Source: Takakia lepidozioides
Taxonomy: Eukaryota > Streptophyta > Takakiopsida > Takakiales > Takakiaceae
Assembly (NCBI GenBank): GCA_030704615.1
Contig: CM060733.1
Coordinates: 9,050,001 to 9,114,000 of the forward strand
Length of the DNA stretch: 64,000 nt
Reading direction: 5' to 3'
Positions 55,556 through 64,000 of this stretch are shown here, one piece after another. The position numbers and the translations under genes were made by a program. Each line of letters starts with the position of its first letter. Positions within the stretch are counted from its first letter, which is position 1. A model generated the notes under the pieces. The model was not told where the DNA came from. It saw only the letters and a list, made by a program, of their open reading frames with translations, and made no database searches.

Positions 55556-55817
55556 CAGGATTGTGGGAGAGAAGCCAAAGCGTGCAAGACGACGGCCACC
55601 AACCCGCCCCTCTGGTCCCCCAAGACGCAGTAGAAGAATAGAGTCCATGCCCCCCCCCCCCCCACACGGAGATATGCAATTGATGATGACGATGAGGACG
55701 ACCTCTGTGTGCCTGCGATGGAGCACCTCGGGGACTCCGACGAAGACATGCCCGGCGGTGATCCTGCCCCAGCCACCATCTCGCACAAACGCCCAGCAGC
55801 TGCAGAATCTCCATCTG
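55556..55817 (+). CDS. Putative acidic exon of an unknown gene
   Basis: After a poly-C run (about 55651-55665), plus-strand sequence reads RRYAIDDDDEDDLCVPAMEH, GDSDEDMPGG and SHKRPAAAESPS, ending at a consensus donor CT|GTAAGTACC. Upstream of the C-run another frame reads KPKRARRRPPTRPSGPPRRS. If the C-run length is wrong by one or two, both form a single exon, basic then acidic, typical of a nuclear protein N-terminus. No family recognised and no next exon found before element B. Confidence 0.3.
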
Positions 55818-56063
55818 TAAGTACCCAGCTCAGTGTAGGTCATGTGTAAGAATCCAGCCAGATAGGAAAACTGCCCGTCCACAGTTGCATTGCACCAATT
55901 TTGAAAGTACTTGCCAAGTACTATATGGAAAGGAAGGAAATGAAATGAAATGAAATGGTATTTTATAACGTCTGCGGAAAGCTTATAGAGCTTGTGGGAC
56001 AAAATGGAAGAAAACATGAGAGATGAACAAATCCAGAAACCACAATTAATGTTCTAGCGATTG

Positions 56064-56788
56064 TGTCGCGCACCTCACTTCGGTAAGCTCCCCTTCAAGT
56101 CATAGTTACTCGCTTTGATGTGTGCACCTAACTCCCAACCTGGCCGCCGGGCCAACTCGGAGCTTCGGCTGCTCACCGGGACATAACGGTCCCCCTTTCT
56201 TCCCCCAACAGACCCTCCACCAATTTGGGCCTAGTGGAAATTCCCTTTGGTAGATGGCAGTCCGGAATAGCTCCCCACTCCTTGGTCGCTTTCCGGTTCG
56301 CTCGCTTACTCACTAGTTTTTTGTCACCAACGGGCTTGCATCGTTCTCGGGGTTACTACTCCCTATATATACTTCTGTGACTGTCCGCGGGGATTTCACA
56401 AACAACCATGTCATTTTATGGCGAACCACCACGAAGACCCTCGATTCCCGGTGATGAGTCGCGGTGAGTCTTGGCCCACCCACCACGGCCCCATTGGACC
56501 GTGGTGAGTCCCAAGACTCCCCATGACTCCCACCACAAGGTCTCTGCCCCATGGTGAGTCCTATGCCACCCCCACTAAGTCCCACTAAGCTACCACCACC
56601 CCTTGTGGAGCCACCCCCACCGCAACCCGGTGTGCGGGGCTCCACCTAGTGAGCGCCTCCGCCTCCTTGAGTGCCTTGGGCACTCAAGGGTGCTTCAGCC
56701 CCCCGTACCTATTGCTGCCACCGCCCCCACCACAGGGGCAGCCCCTCTGTGTCCCGACCCCCTGCCCTCAAGGCAAAGGGCCGCGACA
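56064..56788 (-). repeat. LTR (3') of element B
   Basis: 725 bp and closely similar to both element A LTRs, with small differences such as GCTTTGATGTGTGCACC where A has CTTGATGCGCGCGCC. Preceded by GATTG; no partner duplication can be checked because the other end is lost. Confidence 0.9.
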
Positions 56789-57693
56789 CACACCCCTACC
56801 AACAGGGAGTCGATGTCCTCATCGACTTGTCCATTTTGTAGAAACGAACATCCAAGTTGTGGCGTCCCACATCAAGGAGTTTGTTTCCGCACCATGGCGT
56901 CCCATGGCAAAGAACCAAACCCCACACTTGACTCTACTCTCCACTAGCTAGTTCGGCCGACTTTCTCCAAGTCCCGGCCAAGGGTGGAGCCTTTCAAGCT
57001 CCTCCCAGTGCACTCTTCTTGGCCCACTTCACGGCCAAGGAACGATCCTCCCCGAGGATCGAATCGCCTTACTGCAACAACATTGCTTGCGACCGCTCAT
57101 GATGCCGCTTTTGGCATCACCTTGAGCAAAGGTTCACCTTGAACCCTTTTTGACTAGGAAGATAACCTTGAACCAACCGTGCGCCCCAATCACTACAATT
57201 AGGTCCGCCTTGGAATGTTGGCCTGAGGTACGGGAACACGCCGAAGCTGCACTACGACTTTGTCCCAAGGCTACACGACTATAGTACGTGAACGGAAGCA
57301 CGTAGCTTCCGCGTTAGCCCGCACTACAAGGCAACCCCCTCGGTAGCGCAGTTATAGTACGCGCACGCGCCAGCTGCGCACTAGCACGTGAACTCCCAAA
57401 GAAGGCGCAAGTTTCATTGCCCCTTGGATGGGAGTCACCCGATTTTGGTACTGCGCAAACACACGATTAATCCAATTTACCTCTCTCACTTTTATAAGCT
57501 AGCATGCATTCTACACACTAGCCAACCATACCATGCATCACCATTCCAAACAAAATGGGAGGCGCAACATTTGGAAACCATTTCATTTATAACAAAATTT
57601 GTACAACACAAGTTTTTGCAATCGGATTACTGAGCTAGCTAAGCCGGGCTAAGCATGCATTTCCTCCCCCACGATCCAAGGTTGATGTCCCCA

Positions 57694-58380
57694 TCAACAC
57701 TTCTTCCGCTTTTGAGGTCGCCCTTCGAAAGCTGCAATCGCCTCGGATGCGTTTCCCATTTCTGAGGCACGCACCCAAGATGCCTCCACATGATGATAGC
57801 CCTTCCATTTCACGAGATACTCCGTTTCTCGATTCTTGAACCTCCTCGACTTAAGCACTGCCTCCACCTCGTACTCAGGTTCATTTTCATGATCCCACAG
57901 CACAAGTGGCGGACGCGTTTCATCTTTGAAGTAAGGCTTCAAAAGGGAAACGTGGAATACCAGATGCATCTTGCTGTTTGCCGGCAGCTCCAATTCATAC
58001 ACATCCTCATTCATAACCTTCCGGATGCGAAAGGGTCCCGCATACGGAGGTACGAACTTCGGACTCACTTTCAGAGGTAGTCAAAAATTCTTGATGTTCG
58101 ACCAGACCTCCATGCCTGCCTCAAATTTGACTTCCCTTCGCTTCCGATTTGCCTACCGTTCATACCGTTTCCTAGCTTTGGCGATGTTGTACTTTGCGAG
58201 CTTCAACAAGCGTTCGCGTTCCTCCAACACCGCTGCTGCTGCCGGTTCCTCAACGTCTTGGGCAGCCCAATTTGTCGGCACTAGAGGTGCTTTTCCATAG
58301 ACCAATACGAAAGGGGAAACACCCGCTGTGGAGTGTTTTGTGTTATTATAACATAACTCTGCCACGTCCAAGTGCTCCAC
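57694..58380 (-). pseudogene. Integrase C-terminal part and chromodomain, element B
   Basis: Contains SPKFVPPYAGPF, HVSLLKPYFKDE and the chromodomain YLVKWKGYHHVEASWVRASE with basic tail KRKKC. Compared with A about 9 residues are deleted between KDE and the chromodomain. A stop at about 58081 and another near 58154 separate it from the upstream segment with LCYNNTKHSTAGVSPFVLVY. Confidence 0.85.
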
Positions 58381-59160
58381 CTAGTCCGATTGGTCCGCCG
58401 ACAAGTAATTCCGCAAGATCTGCTTCACCACGGAATTTACCCTTTCCATTTGGCCGTCTGTCGTAGGTCGGAAGGCGGTGCTCATCTTGAACCTCGTCCC
58501 CATCTTCTTCCAAAGTGCTCTCCAAAATTTACTTGTAAACTTTGGATCGCGGTCCGAGACAATATCCTTCGGGAGTCCATGATGCTTGAAGACATGGGCG
58601 AAGTAAAGTCGCCCCATCTCTTGTGTTGTTGCCGTCTCCTTGGTGGGGATGAAATGACCCATTTTACTGAACCTATCCACCACCACCATGATTGCATCGA
58701 ATCTTTTTGACGGCGGCATAGCAGTCATGAAATCCATCGAGACACTTTCCCAAGACCCCTCTGGAATCGGCAGGGGTTGTAATAGCCTCGCTTGTTTTTT
58801 GTACTCGCTCCGGTTTTGTTGGTATGTGGTGCATGTCTTCACATACTCCTCGGCCTCCTCCATCAGTTTGGGCCAGAAATACTTTTTCTTCAAGAGTGCC
58901 GCGGTGCGCTTGGCTCCGCCATGGCCCGCAAGCGGGCCATCATGGCATTCTCTCAAAAGACTATCTCTGATCCCTCCCATCGGCACGTAGAGACGTTTTT
59001 GCTTATACCGGAGCAGTCCATTTTGCAAGTGGAACTGCAATTTAACCCCATCCTCAAGTCTCGCATCACGGACTTCGTCATCTCATCCTTCCGGTAAGCC
59101 TTTCGGATCTTCCTTTGGAGCGCCGTCTCGCCTCTATATACCAACAAAAGCTGCTACTTT
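58381..59160 (-). pseudogene. Integrase zinc-binding and catalytic core, element B
   Basis: One 219-residue frame holds HDGPLAGHGGAKRT, YFWPKLMEEAEEYVKTC, VVVDRFSKMGHF, IVSDRDPKFTSKFW and TDGQMERVNSVV. The HHCC motif has TYQQ where A has TCQQ, so one zinc-binding Cys is lost. The catalytic Asp, Asp and Glu remain. It ends at a TAG after ADQSD. Confidence 0.87.
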
Positions 59161-59164
59161 CTAC

Positions 59165-60091
59165 TTAAAGCATCGGCCACCACATTGTCTTGTCCCGGTT
59201 TGTACTGGATATCCACGTCGAAGACCGCCAAAGTTCTTGCCACCTAAGTTGTTTTGGGGACAACTTAGGCTGCGTGGCAAAATACTTCACCGTGACACTG
59301 TCCGTGAACACCTTCACCGGGTTGGAACCAACATAGTGGCGCCAAAACTCAAGGCAATGCACCACCGCCTTCATTTTCTTCTCATGCGTAGGCCACCGTC
59401 GCTCTACTTCATTCAGTTTTTTACTTTCGTAAGTCACTGGACGTCCATCCTGCATGAGTACACCCCCTATAGCGAAGTCCGACGCATCCGTATGAATCTC
59501 AAATGGACGGTCAAACTCCGGGATTTTGAGGACTGGAGCTTCCGCCATCCGCTGCTTCAACTCGGCAAAAGCTTGACCACAAAAGGTGTTCCATACCCAA
59601 ACTTTGGATTTACACAGAAGGTTGGACAGGGGCCCCGCGATCTTGGCAAAATTTCTCACATACTTCCGGTAATAGGAGGCGAGTCCTAGGAAGGATCGCA
59701 CTCCCGGGACCGAAGTCGGAGGCTCCCAGTCCAAGATCGCCCTCACCTTTCTGTCATCCATTTTGATCCCATCCTGTGTAATCACATGCCCTAGGAACTC
59801 AACTTTTGTGACCCCAAATTCGCACTTTGAAGCTTTGGCATACAGCTTCCCTTCCCGCAATTTCTGGAACACCCTTTTGAGGTGCTCCAGGTGCTCTTCC
59901 TTTGTTTTCGAGTACACCAGTATGTCGTCGATGTATACGATCACAAAGTCATCCATCCACTCCTGGAAAAGGCTGTTCATTAGCGTGCTAAAGGTCGCGG
60001 GTGCATTGGTGAGCCCAAAAGGCATCACCAAGAACTCATACGAACCATATCTTGTCCTGCACGCGGTCTTCTCCTCATCTCCTTCCGCCAC
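59165..60091 (-). pseudogene. Second half of RT and RNase H, element B
   Basis: A 308-residue open frame contains [65 protein letters not shown] and [11 protein letters not shown], so RT fingers-palm end, connection and RNase H read continuously. A frameshift near 59240 spoils the last part. A TGA at about 60095 (from CGA in A) cuts it from the first half of RT. Confidence 0.88.
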
Positions 60092-60601
60092 TCAGATCTG
60101 ATGATACCCAGAGCGCAAATCGATCCGGCTGAAATACTTCGCTCCTGCCAACCAATCGAAGAGGTTGTCGATCCTTGGCAAAGGGTACCGGTTCTTGATA
60201 GTCACCTTATTCAGGGCCCTGTAATCGACACACATCTTGTCTGCGAATAGCACCGGGGCTCCGTAAGGTGACTTACTCGGCCGGATGTACCCCTTTGACA
60301 TTAGATCCTTGAACTGAGTCTTCAGCTCAACCAACTCTCTGTGGCTCAACCGGTAGGGCGCCTTGGCAGGCGGCTCCGATCCCGGTATCACCTCAATCTT
60401 GTGGTCAACTCCCCTTCGCGGTGGCAAGCCGCTTGGTAAATCCTTCGGCATCACATCTTGGTATTTCTCCAAAATCCCCTTGATCAATCTGGGCTCGGCT
60501 CCCCATCGCCTTCCCCCTTCACTTGTCTTACATAAAGCAAAAACAGGGGCTCGTGTGACTCCTCCACGGCCCACTCCCTTGCTGACAGAAGGTTTATTCA
60601 C
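60092..60601 (-). pseudogene. First half of RT, element B
   Basis: Contains [44 protein letters not shown] and [22 protein letters not shown]. Six residues present in A between FADK and MCVDY (KDGTLR) are deleted in frame, removing part of the RT fingers. Confidence 0.87.
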
Positions 60602-61402
60602 CCTCCCACGGGGTTGGGCGTTTCCGACACTCGTAAAACTTCGCTACCATTCCCACACGGTAGCGTGACTACTCTCTTGCGGCCATCTATGACTGCTCCG
60701 GATCTGCTCAAAAAGGTCATCCCCAAAATGAGATCCACTCCATCGATTTCGCAAATGGTGAAGTTCTTACGTCCCTCCCAACTCTCGAGCTGAAGAAGAA
60801 CATCGAACGCCAACCTCGTCGCCAATTGTGGTTCTCCTTTAGCAGAACGCACCTCAATAGAGGCCCCCACATCACTTGTCGGGAGTCCCAGTTTCCGTGC
60901 CGTTGCCGGTGTCATGAAGGAGTGCGACGCTCCTGTGTCCACCAACAACGACACGTTAGTTTCGGAGATTATCCCACTCACAAACATTAACTGACTCCCT
61001 TTACAGAAGGCGCCAGTTTCCTAATACAACTCACAAGAGTAGTTGCCTACCTTGCAAGTCTTGGCGACCACCGCCTCCACCAAGCGGCTGATGGAAGCTT
61101 CGGATAACTCCGTGGTTGCCCGAGTCACGTTCAATTGTCGGGGATTCGTACACTTCTTGGCCATGTGCCCAGGCTCCCCACAATTGAAGCATACTCCATC
61201 GAAGGTCGCCTTTTGTCCACCATAAGGCGTCGCACCTCATTTTCCTTTCGGAGCACCCGGTGTCGTCTTGGCGTGTGAAGGCCCTCCCTTTGATTTCCAC
61301 GTGCCATTGTCGCCGCGTGGCCTATCCCACGTCTTTTCCGGACGAAAGGAGTCACCCTCCCGCCGAGTCTTCTTGTGGTTCAGCTCCGTACGGCCTTGTC
61401 TT
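60598..61402 (-). pseudogene. Protease and gag zinc knuckle, element B
   Basis: The protease active site is intact (LLVDTGASHSFM) with [11 protein letters not shown] downstream. A TAG near 61022 (from CAG in A) separates it from the knuckle CFNCGEPGHMAKKC at about 61160-61200. Upstream the gag tail reads RREGDSFRPEK and GTWKSKGGPSHAK in one frame, which shows the ancestral gag-pol was a single frame here. Confidence 0.85.
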
Positions 61403-61920
61403 TGTCGTGCGCATACATATCGCTACACAACTACATCGCTGTCCAAACCACACCACACATATATGCACAATAAAGTAGTCTGCCACAATCGCACATACAC
61501 TTCCAACACAAGAAATATGAAATCCATCGCTATCACTCATTGAAACTGAAGTCGAGCCAGGGGCACCCCAAGCTATGGGGACTCCACCCCACAACAACCT
61601 GTATCCCTACATAAGCACACTAAAACCTAAACACATGCAGGAGCTCGGTCGCGCAGGCTCAACTCGAGAAAGATGAGCCGCGCGACTGCCGCTCTCGTGA
61701 AGATAAGACGGACCAGGTGTCAAACTAAACTTGACACCTGATTTAACACTTGACCTAAATCCAAGTGTTAAATACAAATAACTAGTTTTATTCTAGCTGT
61801 TTTCACACTGTGCTTATTTAACTTGACAGCTGTCGTGCGCATACATATCGCTACACAACTACATCGCTGTCCAAACCACACCACACATATATGCACAATA
61901 AAGTAGTCTGCCACAATCGC
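61403..61920 (-). repeat. Putative 3' LTR region of element C, with 85-bp repeats at both ends
   Basis: An 85-bp unit (plus strand TGTCGTGCGC...TGCCACA, both followed by ATCGC) occurs at 61403-61487 and 61831-61915, with 343 bp between. On the minus strand a G-run (polypurine-like AGGGGGGCGAT) stands just before the right unit, as expected at a 3' LTR start. The interior holds AATAAA on the minus strand near 61790. It is either one ~513-bp LTR with repeated ends or a small TRIM-like element with 85-bp LTRs. No target duplication is seen. Confidence 0.5.
61714..61772. repeat. Two adjacent perfect hairpins
   Basis: CAGGTGTCAA (61714-61723) pairs with TTGACACCTG (61731-61740) around 7 bases; TTTAACACTTG (61742-61752) pairs with CAAGTGTTAAA (61762-61772) around 9 bases. 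The two stems are separated by one base. Confidence 0.85.
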
Positions 61921-62175
61921 CCCCCTAGCTGGTGGATAGGTCCCTCTACCTCCAGATAGCTACAAGATGTAATAGCCACAGCCGTACTAAGTCCTCTATC
62001 ACTGTCCCTATTGTACTCAAACTCTATAGACCAAGAGGCCGGGTACAAGAGTAGCCCCATCGTTAGTCGCCGTCTTGCAATCTATGAACTTGAGCCAAGA
62101 TCTCGTGTGTTCAAGGTCTCCTAGTAGCTGGGTCTTGCGTTTCTTGTTAACCTCCCATGGTTGTATCCACTCCCA
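61921..62175. other. 3' untranslated region of element C
   Basis: No coding sequence beyond the PHD-finger stop at 62176. Contains the polypurine-like run next to the LTR. Confidence 0.5.
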
Positions 62176-63510
62176 CTATCCAATGCAATGTGGACATAAC
62201 CAATCCCCATCCGGAACCATCTCAAGAGGTGGAGTCAAGCATCCCATATGCCAACCTCTAGAGCACCGATCACATACCAGCATGGTGGCTGCCCCTTTAG
62301 CAGACCCACACAACATGCACCTCAAACCTGCAGATACCACTGCCAGGTTTGGGTCAATCCTGCCATCGACATTCGGAAGGTGACATGGCGCACAATTACG
62401 CACATGGTCCTTCCAAGTGATGCCATCCCGACCCTCCAAGACCAAGACGCCTGAGGGCAAGACCTCTCGAACCCTCAAAATAACACGTCCTGCAGTCACA
62501 TCCAGGGTCGTAGGAGCAGTCTGCTGCAGATAGACATAGTCACCAGGGTTGAATCTCCGAACCCCAGGACGATAGCCCCCACCACGTATGGTAGCATACC
62601 TCAACGTATCACGGTGTTGTGCAATGGCAAGGTTCTCGAAAGCCATGGGCATGACTCTCTTGAACAACTCTGCACGCTGCTCACATGCACGTGCCCACAC
62701 GTCCGGATCGTCAAGGTTAAGAACTGTAGCAGCTTCTCTGCGAATGGATGTAGGCAAATCCGGCTCTCGGCCAAAGAGAAGAAAGTATGGTGAGAAAGAG
62801 GCAAGTGATGCTTGCTTGCTGAACCTGTAGCCCATGGCTAACCAGGGTAACTGAAGGTCCCAATCTCCTAGGTGTCCTTTCTGCAAGCCATACTTGCGCA
62901 AACCCCTCTTTACTGTCTGAACAACTCTCTCTGCCAAGCCATCAGCTTCAGGATGATCCCGAGAAGTGGTGCGGTGGTCTATCAAGGCTTTGTCACACAA
63001 AGCCTGAAACTCCCCCAAGAACTCTCTCCCTTGGTCCGTGAGTACCTCAGCTGGAGCACCGAATCGGCTAAGCACACAATCCAGGAATGCATACGCAGCT
63101 CCCTCACTAGCCTTATCAGGCAATGGAACTAATTCAATCCACTTGGAGAAGTGCTCCACCATCACCAACACGTACTTGTTGTGGCGCATGGTCAGTGGCA
63201 ACGGCCCTGCGAAGTCAAGACTCCACCTGTAGCCCAATCCCATGATCGGAAGAGGGTGCAATTGTGGAGTAGGGGCGTTGAATGAAGCACGCACCCTGTC
63301 ACACACCATGCACCTAGCCACAAATTGTTGCACCTCTGTGTGCATACCACGCCACCAATACTGCCCCTGCAGTAGACTATGAGTGCGTCGCACCCCAAAA
63401 TGCCCCAACTCCTCATGGGCATGCCGCACTAACCGGCCCGCTGTGTTGGGTGAGGCACAATCCTCACTCGACCATCCTCCCACACTCGGAGCAGGTGTGT
63501 CCCCTCCCAC
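62176..63510 (-). CDS. Integrase with C-terminal PHD finger, gypsy element C
   Basis: A 444-codon uninterrupted frame; the true start is upstream because the polyprotein frame shifts near 63430. In order: HHCC zinc domain (HAHEELGHFG, YWWRGM, CMVCDRVR), then the catalytic core with SLDFAGPLPL (Asp), VLTDQGREF (Asp) and DGLAERVVQTVK (Glu), the D,D-35-E triad. Next come LPWLAMGYRFSKQASLASFS and SPYFLLFGREPDLP, then an SH3-like basic tail with FNPGDYVYLQQ. The last 47 codons are a PHD finger at 62185-62319: C-x2-C-x11-C-x2-C-x4-H-x2-C-x14-C-x2-C, with a Trp two residues before the seventh Cys (DWLCPHC). PHD fingers read the histone H3 tail, so this probably replaces the chromodomain as a chromatin-targeting module. 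Confidence 0.9.
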   Translation of the reverse strand: MGGDTPAPSVGGWSSEDCASPNTAGRLVRHAHEELGHFGVRRTHSLLQGQYWWRGMHTEVQQFVARCMVCDRVRASFNAPTPQLHPLPIMGLGYRWSLDFAGPLPLTMRHNKYVLVMVEHFSKWIELVPLPDKASEGAAYAFLDCVLSRFGAPAEVLTDQGREFLGEFQALCDKALIDHRTTSRDHPEADGLAERVVQTVKRGLRKYGLQKGHLGDWDLQLPWLAMGYRFSKQASLASFSPYFLLFGREPDLPTSIRREAATVLNLDDPDVWARACEQRAELFKRVMPMAFENLAIAQHRDTLRYATIRGGGYRPGVRRFNPGDYVYLQQTAPTTLDVTAGRVILRVREVLPSGVLVLEGRDGITWKDHVRNCAPCHLPNVDGRIDPNLAVVSAGLRCMLCGSAKGAATMLVCDRCSRGWHMGCLTPPLEMVPDGDWLCPHCIG

Positions 63511-64000
63511 CTGAACCTCTTGGCTCGTTGTAGGATCCGATCCCTCTCCTTGGCAGTCATAGTGGCTGCCGTGTCTCCACTGCGGAGGTAGTCCAACACA
63601 ACTGAATCCTCATGTATATCTTTGGCGCCACCCTGCTCATTGCTGGCCTCAGGGTCCTCAGACACTTGATCTACAGTCATCCCTGTTGTAGGTCCAACCT
63701 GGCCTTCCGCTGCCAAGATACACAGAAATGCAGATGCATGCCATCCGGGCACCATCTCCTCGTCCGTCTCACCATGCCACCGAGCTCCAGTGTCATCCTG
63801 CTGGCTCGTGCATGGATTGCGACTCAACCCATCTGCATTTCGATTGACCAAACCCGGTCGATGCACCACCTGAAAGTCATACTCTTGAAGGATGAGTGCC
63901 CACCGTGCAAGCTTCCCCGTAAGCTTGTCTGACTCCATCAACCACTTGAGTGGTTGGTGATCCGTGACAAGGGTGAAGAGATTGCCGTATAGATAGCACC
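63429..64000 (-). CDS. RNase H end and linker of element C (partial)
   Basis: The window ends inside this element. The frame reads KLTGKLARWALILQEYDFQ and VVHRPGLVNRNADGLSRNP, the closing blocks of Ty3/gypsy RNase H, then an acidic linker of ~90 residues and HLLRVWEDGRVRIVPHPT just before the integrase zinc domain. The frame ends TGA at 63429 while the integrase frame opens upstream at 63510, so one base is missing or extra around 63430-63440. RT should lie beyond 64000. Confidence 0.85.
   Translation of the reverse strand, partial: CYLYGNLFTLVTDHQPLKWLMESDKLTGKLARWALILQEYDFQVVHRPGLVNRNADGLSRNPCTSQQDDTGARWHGETDEEMVPGWHASAFLCILAAEGQVGPTTGMTVDQVSEDPEASNEQGGAKDIHEDSVVLDYLRSGDTAATMTAKERDRILQRAKRFRWEGTHLLRVWEDGRVRIVPHPTQRAG

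Larger units (their letters stand above)
56064..61402 (-). mobile_element. Ty3/gypsy chromovirus element B, 5'-truncated relative of A
   Basis: It starts with a 725-bp LTR (TGTCGCG...GCGACA) like that of element A and runs in the same order through chromodomain, integrase, RNase H, RT, protease and knuckle. At 61402, inside gag, similarity to A stops abruptly and element C sequence begins, so the 5' LTR, primer site and most of gag are missing. It provides the reference that shows which stops in A are recent, and vice versa. Confidence 0.9.

Overview
This is a nuclear segment from a green plant or close streptophyte relative. The evidence is spliced genes with GT..AG introns, a DnaJ chaperone with a plastid-type N-terminus, a retroelement primer site matching plant initiator tRNA-Met, and a TNP2/DUF4218/DUF4216 CACTA transposase. 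Long TE-filled introns make a seedless plant (fern, lycophyte, charophyte) my guess, but the species cannot be read from the sequence. Only three regions look like ordinary functional genes; the rest is transposable elements, their remains and tandem repeats.

Left arm (1-19.8 kb). The 3' end of an unknown gene is followed by about 29 imperfect palindromes (745-2475) with four embedded TATA-type cassettes. Next is a plus-strand RING-H2 reading frame (2858-4606, continuing 11568-12151). It carries four in-frame stops, all one C-to-T change from Arg or Gln codons, and is split by a complete Ty3/gypsy chromovirus A (4607-11567, minus strand) with two LTRs and a near-identical 5-bp target duplication. 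Then come a two-level satellite (120-bp units inside a ~1-kb unit), a 112-bp hairpin and a decayed gag of another gypsy element.

Gene island (19.8-40.8 kb). Three gene models can be built exon by exon with consistent splice phases. They are an NVL/CDC48C-type double AAA-ATPase (minus, 13 exons, 1174 aa), divergent from a 3-exon Clot/TXNDC17 thioredoxin-like gene (plus, 128 aa), and a plastid-type DnaJ (minus, 9 exons, 578 aa as read, possibly with a longer alternative C-terminus). The ATPase introns hold 5'-truncated LINE pieces and CT microsatellites.

Right arm (41-64 kb). This holds unknown ORFs, a class-V aminotransferase (cysteine-desulfurase-like) whose central and C-terminal parts lie on opposite strands, a LINE fragment with a 15-bp target duplication, a CACTA transposase gene (49.6-54 kb, minus) and a damaged minus-strand ORF that starts with a chromodomain. 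A second, truncated copy of the chromovirus (B, 56064-61402) follows. Last is a different gypsy element C (61.4 kb to the window end, minus) whose polyprotein ends in a PHD finger instead of a chromodomain. That PHD-tailed integrase is the most unusual protein architecture here. The chromodomain ORF at 54-55 kb and the palindrome/TATA array are the next most interesting.
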